The position numbers and the translations under genes are program-made. This document shows positions 1-8,049 of a DNA stretch of 40,784 nucleotides, piece by piece. How positions within the stretch are numbered: position 1 is the stretch's first letter; each line of letters opens with the position of its first letter. The stretch lies in contig DAONLG010000002.1 in NCBI GenBank assembly GCA_035406565.1, positions 1 through 40,784 of the forward strand. The letters run 5' to 3'. The notes under the pieces are model-generated. The model was not told the DNA's origin. It saw nothing but the letters and a program-made list of their open reading frames with translations, and made no database searches. Source of the stretch: Soehngenia sp035406565. GTDB taxonomy: Bacteria; Bacillota; Clostridia; Tissierellales; Tissierellaceae.

Positions 1-1
1 A

Positions 2-490
2 GAATTAAAAACGCCTAAAGACTACGTGAATTTAGGAGAAAAAGAATTAGCAGAGAAAATAAAAAGTTGTGGATTAGCTAATAATAAATCTAAGAATATT
101 ATAAATGCATGTATTATGTTAGAGGAGAAATACGATGGAAAAGTACCAGATAATTTTGATGAATTAATTAAATTACCTGGAGTTGGAAGAAAAACTGCAA
201 ATGTGGTATTGAGCAATGCTTTTAATATTCCTGCAATTGCTGTCGATACACATGTTTTTAGAGTTTCAAATAGGATTGGGCTTGCTAGTAGTTCAACAGT
301 TGAAGGTACAGAGAAAGATCTGATGAAGATAATTCCAAAAGAAAGATGGAGTAAAGCTCATCATCTTCTCATATTTCACGGAAGAAATATATGCAAGGCT
401 AGGAATCCTTCATGCTGTGAATGTCCTGTAAATAGTAAATGCTTATACTACAAAAATAATATTGAATTCGAGAGAGCAAAAGGGGAATAA
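2..490 (+). CDS. nth: Endonuclease III (5'-truncated by window edge)
   Basis: Base-excision-repair DNA glycosylase/AP lyase that removes oxidised pyrimidines. The reading frame is open to the left edge, so the true start and about 50 N-terminal residues lie outside the window; the GTG at 26 is internal to the protein. Visible hallmarks are the helix-hairpin-helix with the catalytic lysine (LPGVGRKTANVV), the catalytic aspartate in AVDTHVFRV, and a C-terminal iron-sulfur loop with spacing C-x6-C-x2-C-x5-C, which fits a [4Fe-4S] enzyme. The stop is 3 bases before the next ATG, and that gene's ribosome site (AGGGGA) lies in the end of nth, so the two are probably co-transcribed. Confidence 0.95.
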   Translation, partial: ELKTPKDYVNLGEKELAEKIKSCGLANNKSKNIINACIMLEEKYDGKVPDNFDELIKLPGVGRKTANVVLSNAFNIPAIAVDTHVFRVSNRIGLASSSTVEGTEKDLMKIIPKERWSKAHHLLIFHGRNICKARNPSCCECPVNSKCLYYKNNIEFERAKGE

Positions 491-493
491 TCT

Positions 494-1846
494 ATGAGAA
501 AAAGCATAAAACTTGCTTTGACATTTACTCTATTAATTATATTGATTGGAGTAATTTTGTATTTTTATATTGATAATAAGCTAAATAGTGCATATTTCTA
601 TGAAGGCATATTCGTAGATGGCATCGAGCTATCGGATTATTCAAGAGAAGAAGCAGTTGAACTATTAGAGGGAAAAAAGCAAAAAGAAATTGAATCCAAG
701 AAAATGACAATATTATCAGAAAGAAATAAAGAATTTGAATATATATTGCCATTAAAAGATCTTGGATATGATTTTAACTATGAAAAAGCTATTGATGAAG
801 CTCATAGTACTGGCAGAGAAGGCAGCTTTGTTGAGAGGTTGAAATTTATTAAAAATTTAAAGAAGGATCCGGTTAATATAGAATTAATGTACTATTATGA
901 CCCAAATCTAATTGATAAACATATTGATGAGATAAGCAAAACTCTTTATGAAGAACCAAAAGATGCTACTTTAAAATTTGATAGAACAAAATTTCATGTA
1001 ACTGATGAAGTAATTGGATATGAAGTAAATAAGGCTTTATTAAAATCAATGATAGAGTCAAATATTGATCAATTAAATGACATATATGTGCCTTATGATG
1101 AAATAGAGCCAAAGACCACTGCAAAATTATATAATAAAGTCAACGGTCTACTCGCTCATTTCTCAACTAGTTTTAAATCTAGTGCGAGTGGGAGGATAAA
1201 CAACATAATATTATCAGCAAATTCTTTCAAAGGGAAAATTGTTTTGCCTGGAGAAGTAGTTTCATATAATAAAACTACAGGGCCAAGAAATTCAAAAAAC
1301 GGTTATGAAGATGCACCAGTAATAGTAAATGGGGAGCTGACACCGGGTATAGGTGGAGGAGTTTGTCAAACTTCTACAACTTTATATAATGCACTTTTAT
1401 TAGCGGATTTAGAGATATTGGAGCGCCATCCTCATTCAATACCACCTGCATATGTTCCAAAGGGAACCGATGCAGCAGTTGCTGGCACTTATTATGATTT
1501 AGTATTTAAAAATAATTTTGATTTTCCTATTTATATTGATACGAAGATAATAAATAAAACAGTTCATTTCTATATTTATGGCGATGCCGCAAACAGGGAT
1601 TATAAAATAAAAATCGGCACAAAATTATTGGAGACAATACCTTATAAGACTGTAGAAAAACTAAATACTGATCTTGAACCAGGGACAAGAAATCTAGTCC
1701 AAGAAGGTAGAAATGGTTATAAAGTAGCGACTTATAAATACAAAATAGTAAATGGAAATGTAATTGAAACGATTAAGATATCATCAGATTACTATAAAGA
1801 AAAAGATTATATTTATGAAGTTGGACCTGAAAAAGAAGATCCATAA
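494..1846 (+). CDS. VanW family surface protein with G5-like C-terminus
   Basis: A 450-residue, probably membrane-anchored, cell-envelope protein. Residues about 6-27 form one hydrophobic segment after a short positive N-terminus. The region about 40-215 resembles the putative peptidoglycan-binding module often found ahead of VanW domains. The VanW domain spans about 222-350 and contains the characteristic stretch PGIGGGVCQTSTTLYNA and a HPHS motif. Residues about 375-445 look like a G5 domain (VEKLNTDLEPGTRN, then alternating strands), a module linked with wall-glycan binding. VanW is named from vancomycin-resistance clusters, but no van ligase or regulator is present here, so a general wall role is more likely than resistance. 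Biochemical function is unknown for the family. Confidence 0.88.
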   Translation: MRKSIKLALTFTLLIILIGVILYFYIDNKLNSAYFYEGIFVDGIELSDYSREEAVELLEGKKQKEIESKKMTILSERNKEFEYILPLKDLGYDFNYEKAIDEAHSTGREGSFVERLKFIKNLKKDPVNIELMYYYDPNLIDKHIDEISKTLYEEPKDATLKFDRTKFHVTDEVIGYEVNKALLKSMIESNIDQLNDIYVPYDEIEPKTTAKLYNKVNGLLAHFSTSFKSSASGRINNIILSANSFKGKIVLPGEVVSYNKTTGPRNSKNGYEDAPVIVNGELTPGIGGGVCQTSTTLYNALLLADLEILERHPHSIPPAYVPKGTDAAVAGTYYDLVFKNNFDFPIYIDTKIINKTVHFYIYGDAANRDYKIKIGTKLLETIPYKTVEKLNTDLEPGTRNLVQEGRNGYKVATYKYKIVNGNVIETIKISSDYYKEKDYIYEVGPEKEDP

Positions 1847-1893
1847 GAAATCCCAACTACTGATCAAAATTTTTAAAAAATAGTGGATAAAGA

Positions 1894-1922
1894 TTGATAA
1901 CAATTAATTAATTTGTTATCAT
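1894..1922 (+). promoter_or_regulatory. Promoter of the cobalamin uptake operon, overlapping a palindrome
   Basis: TTGATA (1894-1899), a 17-base spacer and TATCAT (1917-1922) give a near-consensus sigma-A promoter whose start would fall near 1929, just ahead of the riboswitch P1 stem. An inverted repeat GATAACAA (1896-1903) / TTGTTATC (1913-1920) with a 9-base centre occupies the space between and over both hexamers. It could be an operator; it has no following T-tract, so it is not a convincing terminator for the upstream gene. Confidence 0.7.
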
Positions 1923-1939
1923 ATATATGACAATTTAAT

Positions 1940-2098
1940 AAAATTTAGGTATCGTTTAGATTTAAAAGGGAAAATGGTGTAAATCCATTACAGCCCCCGC
2001 TACTGTGAATGCTGACGAAATCAACATTATGCCACTGGGAAACTGGGAAGGCGTTGAAAGTAGAATGAAGCGTAAGTCAGGATATCTGCCTAAATTTA
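1940..2098 (+). ncRNA. Cobalamin (B12) riboswitch
   Basis: The leader carries the conserved cobalamin riboswitch core: GGTGtAAATCC (1977-1986), GCCCCCGCTACTGT (1993-2006), a GCCACTGGGAAACTGGGAAGG-type segment near 2031-2051, and the B12 box AAGTCAGGATATCTGCC (2074-2090). The P1 closing stem is formed by AATTTAGGTA near 1942 and TGCCTAAATT near 2087-2096. It precedes btuF-btuC-btuD, which fits repression of cobalamin import when adenosylcobalamin is bound. Class and fold are inferred by eye; a covariance-model search would confirm them. Confidence 0.95.
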
Positions 2099-2136
2099 TT
2101 AGCCTCGGAGGGAGGGATGTGTATAAGTTTTTTTGT

Positions 2137-2161
2137 GCTTACCTCCATGGTAAGCTTTTTT
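2137..2161 (+). terminator. Intrinsic terminator, riboswitch expression platform
   Basis: A perfect 7-bp stem GCTTACC (2137-2143) / GGTAAGC (2149-2155) with a 5-base loop is followed by a run of six T. It sits between the riboswitch and btuF. GGAGG copies at 2107-2115 could pair with CCTCC (2142-2146) and break the stem, giving a plausible antiterminator for transcriptional control. Confidence 0.8.
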
Positions 2162-2194
2162 ATGTTCATTAATTAGATCAAGGAGGGTAAAAGA

Positions 2195-3081
2195 ATGAAA
2201 AAGAGAAGTTTGTATTTGTTATTAGCATTATTGTTAATCGTAGGTAGTATATCAGGCTGTAGCAACACTACAAGCCCTGCTGAGGATAACAATCAACAAG
2301 TAGCAGAGACAATAGAAATCACCGATGATTTTGGGAAAGTTATCACACTTGAAAAACCAGCTGAGAAAATAGTTTCTTTGGCGCCTAGCCATACTGAAAT
2401 ACTGTTTGCCATAGGGGCAGGAGAAAAAGTTGTCGGAGTAACTACTGCAGATGATTATCCTGAAGAAGTTAAGGATATTGAAAAAGTAGGCGGTTTCGAT
2501 GGATGGAATCTAGAAATGATACTTGCACTTGAGCCTGATTTAGTAATAAATTATGGACAAGGCAATGAAGAAGACAACAAAAGACTTGAAGAAGCAGGTA
2601 TAGTAGTAGCTAGTTTTATGCCGGAAACTATTGAAGGAGTATTTGATACAATAGAAAAAATCGGAGTACTTACAGGGTGCAGTGAGAAAGCAAATGAGGT
2701 AGTAGCAGATATGAAATCTCAAAGAGATGAGATAGTAGCTAAAGTCAAAGATTTAGGAACAAAGAGAGTTTTTTATGAAGTATATAATGATCCATTGATG
2801 AGTGCAGGGCCAGGATCTTTCATAGATGAACTTATAACTCTAGCTGGCGGGGAGAATATCGCAAAAAATTGATTGAAAAAAATCCAGAAGTGTATTTAAT
2901 TCCAAATGATTCAACTACTACATTGGAAACACTAAAAGAAAGACCTGGATTTGAGAATATCGACGCAATAAAAAACTCACAAGTATATTTCTTAGATGCC
3001 AATATAGTTTCAAGACCTGGGCCAAGAATAATTGAAGGGTTAAAAGAAATAGCCAAAGCAATTCATCCAGAAATAAATTAA
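2195..3081 (+). pseudogene. btuF: Cobalamin ABC transporter binding lipoprotein, frameshifted btuF
   Basis: This should encode the lipoprotein that captures B12 outside the membrane and hands it to BtuCD. The first part (2195-2872, 225 residues) has a signal peptide with a lipobox ending at Cys22 and matches the periplasmic-binding fold through GGENIAKN, where UGA (2870-2872) stops it. The rest of the protein continues in the -1 frame from 2869 to 3081 (LIEKNPEVYLIP to SRPGPRIIEGLKEIAK). Compared with family members such as E. coli BtuF, the segment between GGENI and the EKNPEVYLI strand is about a dozen residues too short, so an internal deletion of a length not divisible by three best explains the break. 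The junction A AAA AAT TGA (2863-2872) also resembles a -1 slippery heptamer, so partial full-length synthesis is possible. Ribosome site AAGGAGGG is strong. Confidence 0.85.
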
Positions 3082-3094
3082 AGCTGGGATAGAA

Positions 3095-4144
3095 ATGAAA
3101 CATAATTATAAAAAAAAGTCAAAGCTTAATATTTTAATAAGTTTATCAGTATTGCTCATTATAATTGTGGCTATTGTATCCGCGATAGGTAGTGCGAATA
3201 TAAAAGCATTAGATGTATATAGAGTTATTTTCTCCAAAATTCCTATAATAAATAAATATGTCAATATGGAAAAAATAACTGATGCTCAATTTGCAATAAT
3301 CTGGAATGTGAGATTGCCAAGGGTGATTTTGGGAATATTGGTTGGCGCTAGTTTGTCAGTTGCTGGAGTATCTTTTCAAGGGCTATTAAAAAACCCAATG
3401 GCAGACCCCTATATATTAGGGGTCTCATCTGGGGCTGCATTGGGAGCTACTGTTGCCATAATTAGCCAATTTGAATATGTTAAATACGGATTTTCAAGCA
3501 TAACTTTTGCAGCATTCATAGGAGCTATAACAGCTGTATTTATTGTGTACAATATAGGAAAAATAAACAATAAATTATCTACAAACACTTTACTTCTGGC
3601 AGGAGTTGCTGTAGGGCAATTTTTTACTGCTATAATGTCATTTTTAATGGTCGTAAATTCTAACGATATGTCCAAGATAATATACTGGACTATGGGCAGT
3701 TTATCTGGAAAGGGTTGGAACCCTGTAAAAACATTATCTATACCGATATTATTGACTATAGTTGTGCTGATTTATTATTCAAAAGAACTGAATATATTAC
3801 TTACAGGTGACGAAACAGCTAAAAGCATGGGTGTAAATGTAGAAAGAACTAAAGAGATAATTCTAGTCCTTGGGACATTGCTCACTTCATTAGTTGTTTC
3901 TGTAAGTGGAATAATTGGATTTGTTGGCTTAATTATTCCTCATATAACCAGAATAATATTTGGACCAGATCATAGGATTTTACTTCCTTGTTCTGCAATA
4001 GTTGGAGCTATATTTATGATAATCACAGATACAATTTCAAGAACATTGATATCGCCAGTAGAGATTCCTGTTGGCATAATTACTGCGATGTTTGGAGGCC
4101 CATTTTTTATTTATCTATTGAGAAGTAAAAAGAAAATGATGTGA
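3095..4144 (+). CDS. btuC: Cobalamin ABC transporter permease (FecCD family)
   Basis: A 349-residue polytopic membrane protein, the channel-forming subunit of the BtuCD importer. It begins with a short basic N-terminus, then a first membrane segment at about 13-33, and shows the FecCD family hallmarks NPMADPYILGVSSGAALG and, near the C-terminus, GFVGLIIPHITRIIFGPDHR, the stretch that contacts the ATPase. FecCD permeases import siderophores, haem or B12; the B12 riboswitch upstream favours B12. The gene is intact and sits 13 bases after the broken btuF, so the importer core may remain expressed even though its partner is damaged. Confidence 0.92.
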   Translation: MKHNYKKKSKLNILISLSVLLIIIVAIVSAIGSANIKALDVYRVIFSKIPIINKYVNMEKITDAQFAIIWNVRLPRVILGILVGASLSVAGVSFQGLLKNPMADPYILGVSSGAALGATVAIISQFEYVKYGFSSITFAAFIGAITAVFIVYNIGKINNKLSTNTLLLAGVAVGQFFTAIMSFLMVVNSNDMSKIIYWTMGSLSGKGWNPVKTLSIPILLTIVVLIYYSKELNILLTGDETAKSMGVNVERTKEIILVLGTLLTSLVVSVSGIIGFVGLIIPHITRIIFGPDHRILLPCSAIVGAIFMIITDTISRTLISPVEIPVGIITAMFGGPFFIYLLRSKKKMM

Positions 4145-4154
4145 GGAAATTCAT

Positions 4155-5417
4155 ATGAATATTATTAATTTGAACAATGTAGAGTTTGGATATGGCAAGC
4201 TAAAAGTACTAAGGAATATAGATTTATCTGTGGAAGAAGGGCAATTTTTGAGCATCATTGGGCCAAATGGTGCTGGGAAGTCGACATTATTAAAAGTAAT
4301 AAACAATATTTATGAAAACTATGAGGGAAATATTTCCATTTATGGTAAAAATGCAAAAGATTATAAAAGAAAAGAATTAGCTAGGATTATTTCATTTGTT
4401 CCACAAGACACCTTTTTGGATTTTGAATTTAGTATTGAAGAGCTCGTGTTCATGGGGAGATATCCTTTTCAGAAACGATTTCAAAATGATGCAAAGCATG
4501 ATTATGATATATCTTATAGGGCGATGGCATTGACAAATACTTTAGAAATAAAAGATAGGCTTATAACACAAATATCTGGTGGAGAAAGGCAGAGAGCTCT
4601 AATAGCTAAGGCATTAGCGCAAGATCCAAAGATAATATTGCTGGATGAGCCTACATCTCATTTAGATATCAATCATCAGATTGAAGTATTGGAATTACTA
4701 AAAGAGCTAAACTTGAAGCAAAATTTAACAATAATATCTGTTTTACATGATTTGAACTTAGCTAGCAGATATTCTGACAAGTTAGTCCTGTTAAAAGACG
4801 GGCAGATATTAAAATCAGGCAGTGTAGAAGAAGTTTTAACAGCCTCCAATATAGAGAATGCATACAACATGAGAGCAGTGGTTGAGTTAAACAAATTTAC
4901 GAATTCCTTATTTGTAACACCCATTGAATCGAAGAAAAGAAACAAAAATACTTCACTACCCAGCATACATTTGATAGCTGGGGGAGGAAGCGGCCAAGCG
5001 ATAATATCAAGACTATTAAAAGAGGGAGTAGACTTAAGCGTAGGAGTTTTAAATGTTGGGGATAGCGACTGGCAATTAGCTAAGAGTTTAAAAGTTGAAA
5101 TGGTTGAGGAAAAGCCATTCTCAGCAATCAAAGAGGAAACAAGCTATGAAAATCTAAATTTAATGAGAACAAAAGACATAGTTGTGATAGCACAAGTTCC
5201 AATCGGGCATGGGAACCTCTTAAACTTAGAGATGGCACTTACGGCAATAAATGAAGGTAAAGAAGTTATATATGTGAAAGAAAATATTGAGAAAAATATT
5301 GATTATACGAATGGTATTGCAACGAAAATAATGAACGAGCTTATTTTAAAAGGCATGATAGTTTTAAATTCAATTGAAGACCTATTGAATTATTTAGAAA
5401 ATTATAAACGAAAATAA
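4155..5417 (+). CDS. btuD: Cobalamin ABC transporter ATPase with C-terminal extension
   Basis: A 420-residue ATP-hydrolysing subunit for the BtuC permease. Residues 1 to about 255 are a standard ABC ATPase: Walker A GPNGAGKST (36-44), signature SGGERQR, Walker B IILLDEPTSHLD and the switch histidine in VLHDL. Residues about 265-420 are an added domain starting with a strand and glycine loop, HLIAGGGSGQAI, followed by VSVGVLN-like and GDSDWQLAKSL motifs, which suggests a Rossmann-like nucleotide-binding fold. Similar long BtuD proteins are, from memory, known in archaea and some clostridia; the role of the extension is not established. The ribosome site is a modest TGAGGA, 10 bases after btuC ends. 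Confidence 0.92.
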   Translation: MNIINLNNVEFGYGKLKVLRNIDLSVEEGQFLSIIGPNGAGKSTLLKVINNIYENYEGNISIYGKNAKDYKRKELARIISFVPQDTFLDFEFSIEELVFMGRYPFQKRFQNDAKHDYDISYRAMALTNTLEIKDRLITQISGGERQRALIAKALAQDPKIILLDEPTSHLDINHQIEVLELLKELNLKQNLTIISVLHDLNLASRYSDKLVLLKDGQILKSGSVEEVLTASNIENAYNMRAVVELNKFTNSLFVTPIESKKRNKNTSLPSIHLIAGGGSGQAIISRLLKEGVDLSVGVLNVGDSDWQLAKSLKVEMVEEKPFSAIKEETSYENLNLMRTKDIVVIAQVPIGHGNLLNLEMALTAINEGKEVIYVKENIEKNIDYTNGIATKIMNELILKGMIVLNSIEDLLNYLENYKRK

Positions 5418-5465
5418 TTTCTCCTATGGTACAATATATATATATTATAATATGGAGATGATTTA

Positions 5466-6608
5466 ATGGGAACAAGAAAATTACTCATGATTCCAGGACC
5501 AACACCAGTATCAAGAAGCATTCAGGACCAAATGGGAAGAGAGACTATTGCATTTTCAGATGCAAATTTTGTAAATGATTTTAATTATTGTTTAAATGAA
5601 CTTAAAAAAATTGTAAAAACAAATGGCGAAACTTTCGTGCTTTCTGGAAGCGGGACTCTAGCGATGGAGATGTCTTTAGCAAATGTGCTAAAAAAAGGCG
5701 ACAATTTGTTGATTGTATCTCATGGTTATTTCGGGGATAGATTTATTGATATCGCAAAAAACAAAGGGATGAATGTGGATGTATTAAGCTCAGAATGGGG
5801 TAAAACCGTACCTTTAGACTTAATTAGGGAATCTCTAAAGAAAAAGGATTACAAAGCGATCACAGTAACTCATGTAGATACTTCCACTGGGGTAAAAGCT
5901 GATATCAAAAGCATTGGGGATATGTTGAAAGAATTTCCTGAGATTATTTACATAGTTGATGGGGTTTGCGCTACCGCTGGAGAAGAAGAGTACATGGATG
6001 ATATGAATATAGATATACTGTTTACTGCTTCTCAAAAAGCATTTGGGGTAGCTCCTGGATTGTTAATATTGTGGGCAAATGAGAAAGCCTTAAGGGCAAG
6101 AGAAGAAATCGGGACGATAAGTGAATACTTTGTAGATTTCAACAACTGGCTACCTGTCATGCATGAACCAAGTATATATTTTGCAACGCCGAGTGTAAAT
6201 TTAATTTGGGCATTAAAAGAGTCTATAAGACTTATCAATGAAGAAGGTATTGAAAATAGATTTAATCGCCATGAAATATTCGCAAAAGCTTATCAAAATG
6301 CTCTTGAAGAATTAGGTTTTAAAATACTTGCTGAAAAAGGATGTAGAGCCAATACACTGTCAAATGCACTTTATCCTGAAGGAGTTATAGATGAATTGTT
6401 CAGAACTAGTCTAGCTATAGAGGGCGTACAAGTGGCAGCGGGACTAGGGGCATTTAAAGGAAAAATGTTTAGAATTGGCCATATGGGGAACATAGATAAG
6501 CATGATTTAATATCTTCAATCGCAAGTATTGAGAGAACATTATATAAATTTAATATTGATAAATTATCAATTGGATTAAATATCATACAAAGGGAATTAG
6601 TAAAATAA
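5466..6608 (+). CDS. Class V aminotransferase, alanine/serine-glyoxylate type
   Basis: A 380-residue PLP enzyme of the fold-type I, class V group that includes alanine-glyoxylate, serine-glyoxylate and serine-pyruvate aminotransferases. N-terminal MIPGPTPV is typical, as are LSGSGTLAMEMSLAN, the aspartate in YIVDGVCA that binds the PLP ring nitrogen, and the Schiff-base lysine Lys191 in TASQKAFG. Length fits the family. Substrate cannot be fixed by eye; aspartate or phosphonate substrates also occur in the group. The 48-base gap after btuD has TACAAT (5430) and TATAAT (5446) boxes without a clear -35, so it may have its own promoter or read through. It ends inside a bidirectional terminator. 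Confidence 0.85.
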   Translation: MGTRKLLMIPGPTPVSRSIQDQMGRETIAFSDANFVNDFNYCLNELKKIVKTNGETFVLSGSGTLAMEMSLANVLKKGDNLLIVSHGYFGDRFIDIAKNKGMNVDVLSSEWGKTVPLDLIRESLKKKDYKAITVTHVDTSTGVKADIKSIGDMLKEFPEIIYIVDGVCATAGEEEYMDDMNIDILFTASQKAFGVAPGLLILWANEKALRAREEIGTISEYFVDFNNWLPVMHEPSIYFATPSVNLIWALKESIRLINEEGIENRFNRHEIFAKAYQNALEELGFKILAEKGCRANTLSNALYPEGVIDELFRTSLAIEGVQVAAGLGAFKGKMFRIGHMGNIDKHDLISSIASIERTLYKFNIDKLSIGLNIIQRELVK

Positions 6609-6630
6609 GCAAGGGCTACTGCCCTTGCTT
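6607..6630. terminator. Bidirectional terminator between convergent genes
   Basis: A perfect 10-bp stem AAGCAAGGGC (6607-6616) / GCCCTTGCTT (6621-6630) with loop TACT lies between convergent genes. The stop codon of the aminotransferase (6606-6608) and that of the minus-strand ligase gene (6616-6618) both overlap the hairpin. T-rich bases follow on both strands, so it can serve both genes. Confidence 0.85.
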
Positions 6631-8034
6631 TAAGTTTAATGCACATAATACAATGCTTATATTTATCCAAAACATTAAAAATATTCGATTGTAAAACCAT
6701 ACATAATCCGCTAATCCCATGACTAGTATTCCAAGTGTACTTGCTAAGGCTGCCGAAATAATCAATGACAGTTTTGAGTTCTTGAATTTATTTACTCTAA
6801 TATAACTATTCTTTGCAAGTCTGAACATAAAGATGATAAAAGATAGTATTGATAAAATTCCTGCTTCAAGCCAAAGCTGAATAAACAAATTGTGGGTATG
6901 TGCAACTGTAGTCAATCCGAAACTCTTATATCTTTGATATATCAACGCAACTGTCTTACTTCCTAAGCCAACCCCTGTAACCCAGTAATCTCGTAGCATA
7001 ACCAGTGCAGGGCCCATTATCATTTGCCTGTATTTTAAAGATGTATCATTTGGATTAAATATTGTCATTAGCCTATTGTAAATTGAACTTGGAAGAAATG
7101 GTATTGCTGCTAATCCAAGAACAATCAAAACGGGAATGTATTTTTTATTCCATAAAAAAACGAATATGAAAATGCAAACTGCAAAGGCAACCCATGCTGA
7201 CCTTGAACCTGTTTTAAATAACATCAATAAAACTGGAAATGAAGAAATAGCGAGTATCACTTTGTATACCATCTTTTTTGTTTTTAGTATAATTGGAAAG
7301 AAAAACGGAATTGATAATACTAAGAATTCACCATATACGTTTGGGTTTCCAAAGCTTGAAAAAACCCTTGCCCCTAAATTTTGATTAATAGTTAAATCAG
7401 TTAATGAGGGGTTGACCGCTATTCCTACGATTTTCCATTGGTATAGGCCATAAATTGAAGTTAATACAGCACTAAGTACTATGAATTTAGTCAAGTCATA
7501 TAGTTTCTTTTCTGAATCTATCTCTAATATTATGATAGAGATTAACACAAAAGTAGCCATATAAAAAATGAGTTGATTCAAGCTCTCTTTTAAGAAAACT
7601 GAAGTTAATCCCGCTATAAAAAGTGTTGTGAAAAAAATGACCAATGAGTAGTCTAATTTTTCTAATTCTAACTTTGGATTTTTTGACAATCCTTTGTTTA
7701 GATAATACAAGATAGCTATCAATGCAATTAATATGACAGCATATAAATTACTCCAAATATGGTCTGGAATTATGAAAATAAAAATTAATGACATGCCAAT
7801 TAAGTAGTGCAAATTAGATCCAATAAATTTGAAAAAATTAATGAAATAGCTGCTATCAAATAGATTGCTTAATTTAGAGTACACTAAGTTAATGAAAATA
7901 GATGGCAAACTAATGATGTAAATTAACAAATTCAATGAAATGCTATCACTCCAATTTTTATTTGTTGAAGTGTCAGATGTTAAAAAATTTATAGATCTGC
8001 TATTTTGTAATAGATTTTTAAGAGTACGTTTCAT
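6616..8034 (-). CDS. O-antigen ligase/polymerase-like membrane protein (Wzy_C family)
   Basis: A 472-residue polytopic protein with roughly 11-12 hydrophobic segments and a large extracytoplasmic loop. The loop ends in AHTHNLFIQLWLEAG near residue 380, the conserved His-containing motif of WaaL/Wzy_C proteins that transfer or polymerise undecaprenyl-linked glycans. FKTGSRSAWVA and GNPNVYGEFL are further family features. In a Gram-positive cell the likely job is polymerising or attaching a surface polysaccharide or glycosylating envelope proteins, not LPS assembly. It is the last gene of a minus-strand group with a glycosyltransferase and two DUF4330 proteins. Ribosome site AAGGAG precedes the ATG. 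The lipid-linked donor and acceptor are unknown. Confidence 0.85.
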   Translation of the reverse strand: MKRTLKNLLQNSRSINFLTSDTSTNKNWSDSISLNLLIYIISLPSIFINLVYSKLSNLFDSSYFINFFKFIGSNLHYLIGMSLIFIFIIPDHIWSNLYAVILIALIAILYYLNKGLSKNPKLELEKLDYSLVIFFTTLFIAGLTSVFLKESLNQLIFYMATFVLISIIILEIDSEKKLYDLTKFIVLSAVLTSIYGLYQWKIVGIAVNPSLTDLTINQNLGARVFSSFGNPNVYGEFLVLSIPFFFPIILKTKKMVYKVILAISSFPVLLMLFKTGSRSAWVAFAVCIFIFVFLWNKKYIPVLIVLGLAAIPFLPSSIYNRLMTIFNPNDTSLKYRQMIMGPALVMLRDYWVTGVGLGSKTVALIYQRYKSFGLTTVAHTHNLFIQLWLEAGILSILSFIIFMFRLAKNSYIRVNKFKNSKLSLIISAALASTLGILVMGLADYVWFYNRIFLMFWINISIVLCALNLKQGQ

Positions 8035-8049
8035 GTTAAACTCCTTTTG

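Noticed and set aside
494..1846. Vancomycin resistance determinant
   Set aside because: VanW-domain proteins are common in clostridia without resistance; no vanH/A/X-type genes or two-component system are present.
1861..1886. Terminator for the VanW gene
   Set aside because: Only poor AT pairing around AAAATTTTTAAAAAAT; no stable stem followed by a T-tract.
2863..2872. Programmed -1 frameshifting at A AAA AAT TGA in btuF as the main explanation
   Set aside because: The junction also lacks about a dozen residues found in relatives, and no stimulatory stem is obvious after it; a deletion mutation is simpler. Kept only as an alternative.
5418..5465. TA-repeat tract and a CTCC/GGAG pairing ahead of the aminotransferase
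   Set aside because: The complementary part is only about four to six pairs around a long AT loop; too weak to call a regulatory hairpin.
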